DNA of 64,000 nt from Mycobacterium sp. URHD0025. Its GTDB lineage: Bacteria > Actinomycetota > Actinomycetes > Mycobacteriales > Mycobacteriaceae. Position numbers and translations under genes: made by a program. The notes below the pieces were generated by a model. That model saw nothing but the letters and a program-made list of their open reading frames with translations, did not search any database and was not told the DNA's origin. Shown here in pieces: positions 50,950 to 59,607 of the stretch (positions within the stretch are counted from its first letter, which is position 1; each line of letters begins with the position of its first letter). Location: NCBI RefSeq assembly GCF_000426065.1, contig NZ_KE384491.1, forward strand, positions 310,001 through 374,000. Reading direction: 5' to 3'.

Positions 50950-52497
50950 ATGCGCATTCGTGTGCTTCGGGTGCCGGCACTGATGCTGGTCGCCCTGGTC
51001 GGGACCGTCGGGCTCGTGCTGACCGCGAGCATGAGCACGTTGGTTCAGCTCGCGGCGACGGCGCTCATCATGGGCGGGACCGGGATGAAGGCGCTGGGAG
51101 CCCCGCACCAATGGGGCACCGGGACGTATGTGGACCAGGTGAACAACACCTATCTGTCCGACCGGCACCTCGACGAGGACGACCTGCACTGGGTGTCGAC
51201 GCCCGAGCAGTTCTGGCCCGCAACCAGCCTGACCGACATCAGCTTCGACACCTCCGTCGCCCGCGGTGTACTCAGCCTGAACAACGCCATATCGGCCACA
51301 CCGGGAGAGAAGGTCGTCGTCGGCTACTCGCAGAGCGCCAACATCGCCACCCGGGAGAAGCGCAATCTCGCCGATCTGCGAGCACAGGGCGCCATCGTGC
51401 CCTCTGCCGACGAACTGTCGTTTGTGCTCGTGGCCAACCCCAACCGCCCCAACGGCGGCATCCTGGCCCGGTTCGGTGGTCTTTTCGTCCCGATCCTCGG
51501 CGTCAGCTTCGACGGCGCCACACCCGACGACGAATACCAGACGATCGACGTCGCCCGCGAGTACGACCTGATCGCCGACTTCCCCAAATACCCACTGAAT
51601 CTGCTGGCCGACCTCAACGCCTTGTTCGGGTACTTCTATCTGCATCCGAACTATGGGTCCTCTGTGGTCAACCTGAACGATCCGAGCACATTCCAGTCCC
51701 ACACGTCCGGCAACACCACCTACTACCTGGTGCACACCGAACACCTTCCGCTACTTCAGCCGTTGCGCGACATCGGAGTTCCGTCGCCCGTGCTCGACCT
51801 GGTCGAGCCCACCCTGAGGGTGCTCATCGATCTCGCCTACGACCGCACTCCGGAGAACATGGGGGTCCCGACGCGGGCTGGGCTCATACCCCACGTCGAT
51901 CTCGACAAGTTGGCGTCGGATCTGAGCGCCGCAGCCAAGCAGGGTGTGCGCGATGCGCTCGCCGGTTTGGGATTCGACACCGCCGATGACACTCTTCGCC
52001 GCACGGAACGCGTTGCTACACTGGATAGTTCGACACCGAACAAGGTGACATCCGATCTGTCGACGCCGCGGGAGCCCCAGCCCGAATCCACCCGGAAGCA
52101 CGCGACCGACACGAACCCCGCGACGGATGACGACACCCTCGCCAGGCCTGAGGCCGACACCCCGAAGTCCGATGTCGAGGCGAACAACCCTGAGCTCGAT
52201 ACCGACGTAAATACCTCCGAGAAAGCCGAAACCGGCATCAAGGCCAAGCTCAAGACCAAGACGCCGCCCAGATCGACGGCCGAGCGAATCCGGCAGTCGG
52301 TGCGCCAGGCCCTCTCCCCCGAGGTGGACAGCGCCAAGCCGCAGGGCTCAGACGACCCGCGGCCGAGCCACAGGGTCCATCACCGGAACGAAAGCGATTC
52401 GCCCCAAACCAAATCCGCGACCACCGAAACGAAAGGCAACGGTTCACAGGCCACGCCGCGCGGTGGCCATCGCGCCGCGCACTCCGACGCGGCATAG
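50950..52497 (+). CDS. PE-PPE-domain serine hydrolase with long disordered tail
   Basis: Protein of 515 residues. An N-terminal hydrophobic segment (LMLVALVGTVGLVLTASM) is followed by a PE-PPE alpha/beta-hydrolase domain (about 35-300): LIMGGTGMKALG, nucleophile elbow VVGYSQSANIA, DEYQTIDVAREYDLIADFP and LVHTEHLPLLQPLRDIG. It lacks PE or PPE N-terminal domains. Such domains have esterase or trehalose-mycolate-linked acyltransferase activity at the cell envelope. Residues from about 340 on are charged, low-complexity and rich in Thr, Asp and Lys. AGGGAGGACAAGG lies before the ATG. Confidence 0.9.
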   Translation: MRIRVLRVPALMLVALVGTVGLVLTASMSTLVQLAATALIMGGTGMKALGAPHQWGTGTYVDQVNNTYLSDRHLDEDDLHWVSTPEQFWPATSLTDISFDTSVARGVLSLNNAISATPGEKVVVGYSQSANIATREKRNLADLRAQGAIVPSADELSFVLVANPNRPNGGILARFGGLFVPILGVSFDGATPDDEYQTIDVAREYDLIADFPKYPLNLLADLNALFGYFYLHPNYGSSVVNLNDPSTFQSHTSGNTTYYLVHTEHLPLLQPLRDIGVPSPVLDLVEPTLRVLIDLAYDRTPENMGVPTRAGLIPHVDLDKLASDLSAAAKQGVRDALAGLGFDTADDTLRRTERVATLDSSTPNKVTSDLSTPREPQPESTRKHATDTNPATDDDTLARPEADTPKSDVEANNPELDTDVNTSEKAETGIKAKLKTKTPPRSTAERIRQSVRQALSPEVDSAKPQGSDDPRPSHRVHHRNESDSPQTKSATTETKGNGSQATPRGGHRAAHSDAA

Positions 52498-52512
52498 ACC
52501 CGCGGCCGGCTC

Positions 52513-52568
52513 GAGCGTGGGGGTGGGGCCCGGACCCGCGGGGGAATCCGGACCTCACCCCCACGCTC
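52513..52568 (+). terminator. Inverted repeat after the PE-PPE gene, possible terminator
   Basis: GAGCGTGGGGGTG and CACCCCCACGCTC form a perfect 13-bp stem around a 30-base GC-rich loop that itself holds a repeated CCGGAC. It begins 16 bp after the stop codon. There is no U-tract, as is common for mycobacterial terminators. Confidence 0.6.
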
Positions 52569-52576
52569 GCCACCCT

Positions 52577-52624
52577 GTTCCCGAAGTGGCATGTTCCCGA
52601 CGTGACATGTCCCCGAAGTGAGAT
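52577..52624. repeat. Three tandem 16-bp repeats
   Basis: GTTCCCGAAGTGGCAT, GTTCCCGACGTGACAT and GTCCCCGAAGTGAGAT follow each other without spacing. They resemble iterons or the end of a mobile element, but no transposase is near. Confidence 0.7.
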
Positions 52625-52757
52625 CCCAGAACGCGGTGCACCGGCACATTCGAGTAGTCCACTACGCATGCGCGGTACCTGATCATGGCGTGATCATTTC
52701 GGTACCGCAGCCGGCAACCCGTCGGCGGGGACAACACCAGACACAAGGCGCACCGCC

Positions 52758-53399
52758 ATGACTACGAACACCCCAGCCGTCAGTACCGCGAACCAGGCGC
52801 GTCCCAGACGGCGACGCACGAGCACCACCAGCAAGAAACCGACGGCGGCCAACGCGGCCGTCATCGGTCTGATCGGCACCCTCGGTGGAGCGCTGATCGC
52901 GGCTATGCCGTCGATTCTCGACAAGATCGGCGGCCCCGGAGATAGCAACGTCTCGTCGACGCCCGTCACGGAGATCCAAGGCTCTGGCCACGTCTGGGTT
53001 GACTCGGTGAAGTTCAGCGATTCCGGTACCAAGGTCACCGTCGCAGGGACGGCGGTACCTCGCGTCGAGGCGGTCGGCGTGCTGATCACCCCGCCGGACG
53101 CAGCCGACCCGACCTGGTCCGCGGGCGCGAATGTCTCGGACGGCAAATGGAGTGCGGTTGTCAAAGCCGACCAGAAGATGCCGTCGGATGTCGAGATCAA
53201 GGCGTACTACAAGGAGCGCACCGCCGCTGCCGTGCCGGTCATGAAGTCGTCGTACGTGACATTCCAGTCGGACTCGACCACGTCGACGGCACCCCCGCCG
53301 GCCCCGGCACAGGTGCATGCCTGCCCCGCTCAGGCTGCCGACAGTTGCTTTGCCGGGCCAGGCTGGGGACCGCCGTCGATCTATCGAACAGGTTCGTAG
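52758..53399 (+). CDS. Membrane-anchored extracytoplasmic protein, unknown function
   Basis: Protein of 213 residues. The N-terminus is very basic (ARPRRRRTSTTSKKP) and is followed by one membrane segment (AAVIGLIGTLGGALIAAM). An outside domain of about 100 residues looks beta-rich and Ig-like (HVWVDSVKFSDSGTKVTVAG, VGVLITPPDAADPTWSAGAN, KWSAVVKADQKMPSDVEIKA). A Pro/Thr linker and a Cys-containing tail (CPAQAADSCFAG) end it. I know no family. It is convergent with smc, 10 bp apart. Long frames on the other strand look like shadows. Confidence 0.72.
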   Translation: MTTNTPAVSTANQARPRRRRTSTTSKKPTAANAAVIGLIGTLGGALIAAMPSILDKIGGPGDSNVSSTPVTEIQGSGHVWVDSVKFSDSGTKVTVAGTAVPRVEAVGVLITPPDAADPTWSAGANVSDGKWSAVVKADQKMPSDVEIKAYYKERTAAAVPVMKSSYVTFQSDSTTSTAPPPAPAQVHACPAQAADSCFAGPGWGPPSIYRTGS

Positions 53400-53409
53400 C
53401 GAACGGTAT

Positions 53410-56400
53410 TCAGCCTGAACTCGCCGCCAGTTCCTGCCCGCGCATGCGCTGCGAGATCACCGTGGTGATGCCGTCACCTTGCATGCTCACGCCGTAGAGC
53501 GCGTCGGCGACTTCCATGGTGGGCTTCTGGTGTGTGATCACGATCAGCTGGGAACGCTCACGCAGCTGCTCGAACAAGCTGATCAGTCGGCGCAGGTTCA
53601 CATCGTCGAGGGCGGCTTCGACCTCGTCCATCACATAGAACGGCGACGGCCGGGCCCGGAAGATGGCGACCAGCATGGCGACCGCCGTCAATGACTTCTC
53701 ACCGCCGGACAGCAGCGACAGTCGTTTGATCTTCTTACCGGGCGGCCTGGCCTCGACCTCGATGCCGGTGGTCAGCATGTCGGCAGGATTGGTCAGCAGC
53801 AGCCGGCCCTCGCCGCCGGGGAACAAGGTGGCGAACACCTTCTCGAACTCGCGCTCCACGTCGACGTAGGCCTCGGTGAACACCTGCAGGATCCGGTTGT
53901 CGACGTCGGCGATGACGTCGAGCAGATCGGTCCGCGCGGCCTTGACGTCCTCAAGTTGGGTCGACAAGAAGTTGTAGCGTTCCTCCAGCGCCGCGAACTC
54001 TTCCAGCGCAAGCGGATTGACCCGTCCCAGCTCGGAGAGTTCGCGTTCGGCCTTCTTCGCCCGGCGCTCCTGGGTCGGCCGGTCGAACGGCATCGGAGCG
54101 GGTGCCATGACCTGCTCGCCGCGTTCCCGTGCCTGCTCGTACTCCGCCATCTCCAGCTCGGTGGGCGGCAGAGCGACTTGTGGACCGTACTCGGCGACCA
54201 GGTCCGCGGCGGGCATTCCGAACTGCTCGAGCACCTGGGCCTCAAGCTGCTCGATACGAAGCGACGCTTGGGCTTTGGCCATCTCGTCGCGGTGCAGCGC
54301 GTCGGTGAGCGCGGTGATCCTCGCGTTGAGTTCGGTGACCGCCTCCCGCGCCTGCGACAGCGCCGTGCCGCGCATCTGACGTTCGGTGGCCAGCTCGTCG
54401 CGCATCCGCGAGGCCACCGACACCACGGCGCTCAATCGCTGGGCGACGATGCGCCCGGACTCGGACACCGCTGCAGCCACCCGCGCCGCGTGTTCACGAG
54501 CCTCACGGGCGCGTTGTGCCCGCACTCGCGCCTCGCGCTCGGCCGCAGCGGCCCGTCGCAGTGAATCAGCGCGCCCGCGAACCGCATTCGCGCGTTCCTC
54601 GGCAGTACGCACCGACAATCGGGCCTCGACCTCGACCGAACGCGCGGCCTCGGCGGCGGCCACCGAAGCCTGACGGTCGACAGGCTCGGCCTCGAATGTC
54701 GGAAGCCGTTCCGCGTTGTGCAGCCGGGATTCGAGTTCGGTGAGTTCCTCGACCGTCTTGGTACGCCCGGCCTCCAGCTCGTCGCGTTGGCGGATCAGGC
54801 GCTGCCATTCGTCACCGGCACCACGGGCGTCCTGCCCCAGGCGGCCCAGTTGCTCATAGATCGCCGAGATCGCGGCGTCGGATTCGTTGAGCGCGGCCAT
54901 CGCCTCTTCGGCTGACTCCTGCCGCGCCGCCTGCTCGGCCAGCGCACCCGACAAGGCGGCCGCCAGCTCGCCGGTCTGCCGCTCGGCGACCTCCAATTCC
55001 GCTCGGGCCTTGTCGATCTCGGCACTGATCTCGAGGGTGGAGGGCTTGCGGTCGGAGCCGCCGCTGATCCAGCCGGCGCCGACCAGGTCACCGTCCGCCG
55101 TCACCGCACGCAGGTCCGGTCGCGCCGACACCAGTTGCACACCGGCCGGCAGATCGGCCACCACGGCCACTCCGGCGAGCATCGCGGTGATCGGACCGCG
55201 CAACCGATCCGGGACGGAGACCACGTCGTTGGCCCAGATCGCACCGTCGGGAAGCACACCCGAAGGGGCCGAGCCGTTGGTCTTCCAGTCCCCCAGCAAC
55301 AGCGCCGCCCGGCCGCCGTCGGATTCCTTGAGCGCGGCGACGGCGGCCGCGGCGACCCCGAAATCCTCGGCCGCCAACGCGTCGGCTGCCGCACCCAGCA
55401 CCGTGGCCACCGCCACCTCATGCCCCGGCCGCACCTTCAGATGCTCACCGATGCTGCCGAAAAGTCCTGCGCCACTGTGGTTCTTCTGCAACCAGGCGGC
55501 ACCGTCCCGCCGGTCCAGGCTGACCGAAAGCGCCTCGATCCTGGCCCGCAACGAGGCGACCTGTCGCTCCGCGGCACGCTCGGCAGTCTGCAGTTCGGCC
55601 ACCCGCTCGTCGGCAAGTCGCAACGCGGTCACCGAGCGATCGTGCTGCTCGTCCAAACCGACTTCGCCGGCATCGAGTTCGCTGACCCGACTCTGCACCG
55701 TCTCGAATTCAGCCTGCGCCTGTTGGGCTTTGGCGGCAGCTTCCTCGATGTTGACCGACAGGCGCATGACGCCCTCATCGATCGACTCGACCCGGATGCG
55801 CATCGTGTCGACCTGACCGGCCAACCGGGCCAGCCCTTCACGACGGTCGGCCTCCGCACGTGCGGCCTCACGCGCCGCCCGTTCGGTCTCAGCGGCGATT
55901 CGCTCACGTTCGGCCAGCTCAGCGCGAGCGGTTTCCAAGACGATGCGCGACTCCTCGAGCTCGCCGAGCAGCTCCATCTCGAGCTCGGCAACCTCGTCGG
56001 CTTCGGCTTCCAGCGCCTCGGGATCCTGCCCGGTGGACGACTCGGTCTCAGCCTCGAACAACTGGGCCCGATCGGTCGCGATGCGCACGGTCGCACTCAC
56101 CCGCTCGGCCAGGGCCGAGGCCCGGAACCAGGTCTGCTGGGCGGCCTCGGCGCGGCGGGTCAGTTCGGCCACCGCGGCCTCGTGCGCCTGCAGTTCGACG
56201 GTCGAGGCTTCCAGCCGGACGGTCGCCTCGTCATGCTCGCGGCGCAGGGTGGTCTCGGCCTGGTTGGTGTTGTGGAACTCGACTTGGCGTCTCACCAGGT
56301 CGTCGGCCGCCAGTCGCAGGCGGGCGTCACGCAGGTCGGCCTGGATGGTCGCCGCACGGCGCGCCATTTCGGCCTGGCGACCCAGCGGTTTGAGCTGGCG

Positions 56401-56997
56401 GCGCAATTCGGTGGTGAGGTCGGTCAGCCGGGCCAGGTTCGCCGCCATCGAGTCGAGCTTGCGGACCGCCTTTTCCTTGCGCTTGCGGTGCTTGAGGACA
56501 CCGGCGGCCTCTTCGATGAAGGCGCGGCGGTCCTCAGGACGCGACTCCAGGATCTCGGCGAGCTTGCCCTGGCCGACGATGACGTGCATCTCGCGGCCGA
56601 TGCCCGAATCGCTCAACAGCTCCTGGACGTCCATCAACCGGCAGCTGCTGCCGTTGATCTCGTATTCGCCTGCGCCGTCACGGAACACCCGGCGGGTGAT
56701 CGACACCTCCGAGTACTCGATGGGCAGCGCGTTGTCCGAGTTGTCGATGGTCAGCGTCACCTCGGCGCGACCCAGCGGCGCCCGCGAGGACGTGCCGGCG
56801 AAGATGACGTCCTCCATCTTGCCGCCGCGCAAAGTCTTGGCGCCCTGCTCACCCATCACCCAGGTCAGGGCGTCCACGACGTTGGACTTGCCCGATCCGT
56901 TGGGACCGACAACGCAGGTGATTCCGGGTTCGAAGCGCAGAGTCGTCGGCGAGGCGAAGGACTTGAAGCCCTTCAGCGTCAGACTCTTGAGGTGCAC
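53410..56997 (-). CDS. smc: Chromosome segregation protein SMC
   Basis: Protein of 1195 residues. The N-terminal head has FEPGITCVVGPNGSGKSNVV (Walker A). A first coiled coil (about 170-495) leads to the hinge (about 500-650, LFGSIGEHLKVRPGHEVAVA and the GGSDRKP end). A second coiled coil follows. The C-terminal head has LSLLSGGEKSLTAVAMLVAI (signature) and PFYVMDEVEAALDDVNLRRL (Walker B). SMC dimers with ScpA and ScpB extrude DNA loops and align chromosome arms. The tail GQELAASSG is short. Start ATG 56997. Confidence 0.98.
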   Translation of the reverse strand: MHLKSLTLKGFKSFASPTTLRFEPGITCVVGPNGSGKSNVVDALTWVMGEQGAKTLRGGKMEDVIFAGTSSRAPLGRAEVTLTIDNSDNALPIEYSEVSITRRVFRDGAGEYEINGSSCRLMDVQELLSDSGIGREMHVIVGQGKLAEILESRPEDRRAFIEEAAGVLKHRKRKEKAVRKLDSMAANLARLTDLTTELRRQLKPLGRQAEMARRAATIQADLRDARLRLAADDLVRRQVEFHNTNQAETTLRREHDEATVRLEASTVELQAHEAAVAELTRRAEAAQQTWFRASALAERVSATVRIATDRAQLFEAETESSTGQDPEALEAEADEVAELEMELLGELEESRIVLETARAELAERERIAAETERAAREAARAEADRREGLARLAGQVDTMRIRVESIDEGVMRLSVNIEEAAAKAQQAQAEFETVQSRVSELDAGEVGLDEQHDRSVTALRLADERVAELQTAERAAERQVASLRARIEALSVSLDRRDGAAWLQKNHSGAGLFGSIGEHLKVRPGHEVAVATVLGAAADALAAEDFGVAAAAVAALKESDGGRAALLLGDWKTNGSAPSGVLPDGAIWANDVVSVPDRLRGPITAMLAGVAVVADLPAGVQLVSARPDLRAVTADGDLVGAGWISGGSDRKPSTLEISAEIDKARAELEVAERQTGELAAALSGALAEQAARQESAEEAMAALNESDAAISAIYEQLGRLGQDARGAGDEWQRLIRQRDELEAGRTKTVEELTELESRLHNAERLPTFEAEPVDRQASVAAAEAARSVEVEARLSVRTAEERANAVRGRADSLRRAAAAEREARVRAQRAREAREHAARVAAAVSESGRIVAQRLSAVVSVASRMRDELATERQMRGTALSQAREAVTELNARITALTDALHRDEMAKAQASLRIEQLEAQVLEQFGMPAADLVAEYGPQVALPPTELEMAEYEQARERGEQVMAPAPMPFDRPTQERRAKKAERELSELGRVNPLALEEFAALEERYNFLSTQLEDVKAARTDLLDVIADVDNRILQVFTEAYVDVEREFEKVFATLFPGGEGRLLLTNPADMLTTGIEVEARPPGKKIKRLSLLSGGEKSLTAVAMLVAIFRARPSPFYVMDEVEAALDDVNLRRLISLFEQLRERSQLIVITHQKPTMEVADALYGVSMQGDGITTVISQRMRGQELAASSG

Positions 56998-57023
56998 GGC
57001 GTCTTACCCTACCGCCGACTCGG

Positions 57024-57332
57024 CTACCGTTCGTGAAACCCCGTCATCGGGGCGTCGGAATCCGCCCAATCTGCGACGACGTTATCCACGACCCCCGGGG
57101 TCTGACCGCTCCGCAACAGCTCAAGCAATCGCTGACAGTTCGCCCGCGATCCCTGCGCCACGACATGGACCCTGCCGTCGGGCCGATTCGAGGCAAACCC
57201 CGTCAGTCCCAGTTCAAGAGCCCGTGACCGGGTCCACCAGCGGAACCCCACGCCCTGCACATGACCGTGCACCCAGGCGCTCAGGCGCACCTCGGACTCG
57301 GTTCCTGCCGCGGGGAGTCCCGGTCCGGTCAT
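57024..57332 (-). CDS. acyP: Acylphosphatase
   Basis: Protein of 102 residues with the acylphosphatase signature: AWVHGHVQGVGFRWWTRSRA carrying the phosphate-binding loop and catalytic Arg, and GFASNRPDGRVHVVAQG with the catalytic Asn. It hydrolyses carboxyl-phosphate bonds. Its ATG overlaps the stop of the OsmC gene by four bases, and smc follows after 26 bp. Confidence 0.95.
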   Translation of the reverse strand: MTGPGLPAAGTESEVRLSAWVHGHVQGVGFRWWTRSRALELGLTGFASNRPDGRVHVVAQGSRANCQRLLELLRSGQTPGVVDNVVADWADSDAPMTGFHER

Positions 57333-57736
57333 CGAGTGGCGACCTCGAACTTCACCTCGGTGCCCGATTTCAGCGTGCGTCCGACTGTGCAGACCTGATC
57401 GATCGCCCGCTCGACCACCGTCAACAGCCTGGCGACATCGCTCTCGGACAGACCGGACACGTCGATCTCGAGTTTCTCCTCCAGCAGCGGGTAGCGCTCC
57501 TGCTCACGGTCCGCCGGCCCGGACACCCGGATCGTCGCCGGATAGTCGTCGCCCAGGCGTCGACGCAACGGCTGATCGCTCGACATACCACTGCACGCCG
57601 CGAGGGCGATCTTCATCAATTCGCCCGGCGTGAACACGCCCTCGACATCCTCACTGCCCACGAGTACCTCTGCGCCCCGTGAACTGCGCCCTACATACCT
57701 GCGGACGCCGGTGCGGTCAACCCAAAGTTCGGTCAT
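57329..57736 (-). CDS. OsmC/Ohr-family protein
   Basis: Protein of 135 residues: N-terminal beta region (GVRRYVGRSSRGAEVLVGS), the helix ELMKIALAACSGMSSDQPL with the first conserved Cys, and VVERAIDQVCTVGRTLKSG with the second. The two Cys reduce organic hydroperoxides in this family. It is the first gene of a short operon with acyP and probably smc. Confidence 0.92.
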   Translation of the reverse strand: MTELWVDRTGVRRYVGRSSRGAEVLVGSEDVEGVFTPGELMKIALAACSGMSSDQPLRRRLGDDYPATIRVSGPADREQERYPLLEEKLEIDVSGLSESDVARLLTVVERAIDQVCTVGRTLKSGTEVKFEVATR

Positions 57737-57874
57737 GCGGTATTTCTACACGCCGCGACACCCGGTTATTCCAGCGGTGATGGTCCGCCCAGCACGCCAG
57801 CGGCCCCCGTTCACCACGACGGTGAGGCAGGCAGCGACGATAGACTCGGTAGACCGACTTCGCCAAGGAGCACC

Positions 57875-58723
57875 GTGACCTATCCGCCGAGCAATCCGCC
57901 CACCCCGCCATCGGGTTCTCCCGGGCCGTGGCAGCAGCCGTATCAGCAGGGCGGTCCTCAGGGATATCCGAACACCGGTGCCAACCCTGCTCAGCCCTAC
58001 GGATCACCGCAACAGCCTGAGCAGCCCTACGGGTCACCGTATGGAGCGCCACAGCAACCCGAGCAGCCCTACGGGTCACCGTATGGAGCGCCACAGCAAC
58101 CTCAGGATCCGTACGGCTCGCCGTACGGGACACCGCAGCAGCCTCAGGCGCCGTACGGCTCGCCGTACGGAACGCCCCAGCAGCCGTACGGCCCCCCCTA
58201 CGGTGCCCAGCCCTACGGTGCACCGCAACAGCCGTACGGCTACCCCACCCCCAAGCCGCCCGGCGGAGGCAACGGGAAACTGTTCGCGATCATCGGTGTG
58301 GTTGTGGCCGTGCTGGTGTTGGTCGGCGGCATCGCCTTCTTCGCGTTCGGTGGCGGTTCGGATTCAGGCAGCCGCAACAGCGCGGGCTCCTCACAGTCCG
58401 GCGAGAGCTCTGCCGAGCAGGAGGTCCGGGATTTCCTCGACGAGGTGATGTCGAGCAGCAGCGACCTCAACGAGGCGCTCCCCTATTTCTGCCAGGCCGA
58501 TCAGGACCTCTTCGAGAAGATCGGCGGGCTGGATGCCATCGACATTCCGAAGACCACCGATTCCAGCGGTACGGCGGAGATCACCAAGATCACGGTGAAC
58601 GGCAACAAAGCGGTCGTCGACATCTCCAGCAGCGCGGGCCCCGGCAAGTTGTACCTGCGCAAGGAAAGCGGATCGTGGAAGATCTGCATGTCCGACATGC
58701 CGGGCATGCCCAGCATGCCTTGA
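57875..58723 (+). CDS. QPYG-repeat membrane protein with extracytoplasmic domain
   Basis: Protein of 282 residues. The first 125 residues are a cytoplasmic Pro/Gln/Tyr/Gly region with four 14-residue repeats of the type EQPYGSPYGAPQQP. One membrane segment (LFAIIGVVVAVLVLVGGIAFF) and a Ser-rich linker follow. A domain of about 100 residues outside (VRDFLDEVMSSSSDLNEALP, ITVNGNKAVVDISS, GKLYLRKESGSWKICM) resembles DUF4878/lumazine-binding-like NTF2 folds. It starts at GTG 57875. Proteins of this layout are common in actinobacteria, with unclear envelope roles. Confidence 0.82.
   Translation: MTYPPSNPPTPPSGSPGPWQQPYQQGGPQGYPNTGANPAQPYGSPQQPEQPYGSPYGAPQQPEQPYGSPYGAPQQPQDPYGSPYGTPQQPQAPYGSPYGTPQQPYGPPYGAQPYGAPQQPYGYPTPKPPGGGNGKLFAIIGVVVAVLVLVGGIAFFAFGGGSDSGSRNSAGSSQSGESSAEQEVRDFLDEVMSSSSDLNEALPYFCQADQDLFEKIGGLDAIDIPKTTDSSGTAEITKITVNGNKAVVDISSSAGPGKLYLRKESGSWKICMSDMPGMPSMP
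58019..58186. repeat. 42-bp tandem repeat, four units, in the QPYG protein
   Basis: Units begin at 58019, 58061, 58103 and 58145. The first two are nearly identical and the last two more diverged. Each encodes 14 residues around PYGSPYG. Confidence 0.85.
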
Positions 58724-58734
58724 TCGGTTTGGGG

Positions 58735-59601
58735 TCAGCCCCGGGGGCGGGGCTGACATTTCGGGCAGTAGAACGATGACCTGTTCATGAATTTGTCGCG
58801 GCGCATCACCGCTCCGCACCGCCGGCACGGCTCACCCTCACGGCCGTAGGCGTCCAAAGACCGTTCGAAGTAACCGGATTCGCCGTTGACGTTCACATAC
58901 AGCGAATCGAACGACGTACCACCCTGGCTCAGCGCGTCGGTCATCACCTCGGCGGCCGCGTCGAGTACCTCGGCCAGCCGGCGGCGCGGCAGCAGCGCAG
59001 CGGTTCTGGCGCCGTTGATCTTGGTCCGCCACAGCGCCTCGTCGGCGTAGATATTGCCGATACCGGATACCACGGTCTGATCGAGCAGCTGACGTTTGAT
59101 CTCGGAATGCTTGCGGCGCAATACCGTAACCACGCGGTCGCGGTCAAAGAGCGGGTCGAGCGGATCGCGGGCGACGTGTGCCACCGGTTGTGGCACGGCG
59201 GTGCCGTCCACCGTCACCAACTCGGCCAATTGCCAGCCACCGAACGTACGTTGGTCGACGAAACTCAGGGCCGTGCCGTCGTCGAGCACCGCGGCAATCC
59301 GCAGATGCCGGTCGTCGCGGATGGGACCCAGCAGCATCTGGCCACTCATCCCCAGATGCACCACCAAGGCGTCAGTCTCGTCGTCGCCGCCGTCTTCGCC
59401 CAACGTCAGCCACAGGTACTTGCCGCGTCGGCCGGTTCCGGTGATGCGGGCACCGAGCAACCGCGCCGTCAGATCGCCCGGGCCGGCCTCATGACGACGT
59501 ACCGCACGCGGGTGATGCACGCGCACCGCCGAAATCGATTTGCCCGCAACATGTTCCTGCAAACCCCGGCGGACTACCTCTACCTCGGGCAGCTCGGGCA
59601 T
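58735..59601 (-). CDS. mutM: Formamidopyrimidine-DNA glycosylase
   Basis: Protein of 288 residues. The N-terminus PELPEVEVVRRGL provides the catalytic Pro 2 and Glu 3. The helix-two-turn-helix includes VVSGIGNIYADEALWR. The zinc finger is CRRCGAVMRR to FYCPKCQ. It excises 8-oxoguanine and formamidopyrimidines and nicks the abasic site. It lies six bp after rnc, a pairing conserved in mycobacteria. Confidence 0.97.
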   Translation of the reverse strand: MPELPEVEVVRRGLQEHVAGKSISAVRVHHPRAVRRHEAGPGDLTARLLGARITGTGRRGKYLWLTLGEDGGDDETDALVVHLGMSGQMLLGPIRDDRHLRIAAVLDDGTALSFVDQRTFGGWQLAELVTVDGTAVPQPVAHVARDPLDPLFDRDRVVTVLRRKHSEIKRQLLDQTVVSGIGNIYADEALWRTKINGARTAALLPRRRLAEVLDAAAEVMTDALSQGGTSFDSLYVNVNGESGYFERSLDAYGREGEPCRRCGAVMRRDKFMNRSSFYCPKCQPRPRG

Positions 59602-59607
59602 CGATAC

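Noticed and set aside
52683..53318. Two minus-strand frames (52683-53318 and 52694-53200), one with hydrophobic stretches
   Set aside because: The plus-strand frame gives a sensible basic tail, membrane helix and beta-rich domain. The antisense hydrophobicity comes from the same helix region read backwards. Not fully excluded.
55135..57682. Long plus-strand frames of 633 and 579 codons opposite smc
   Set aside because: SMC motifs and coiled coils on the minus strand are unambiguous; antisense frames stay open because of high GC.
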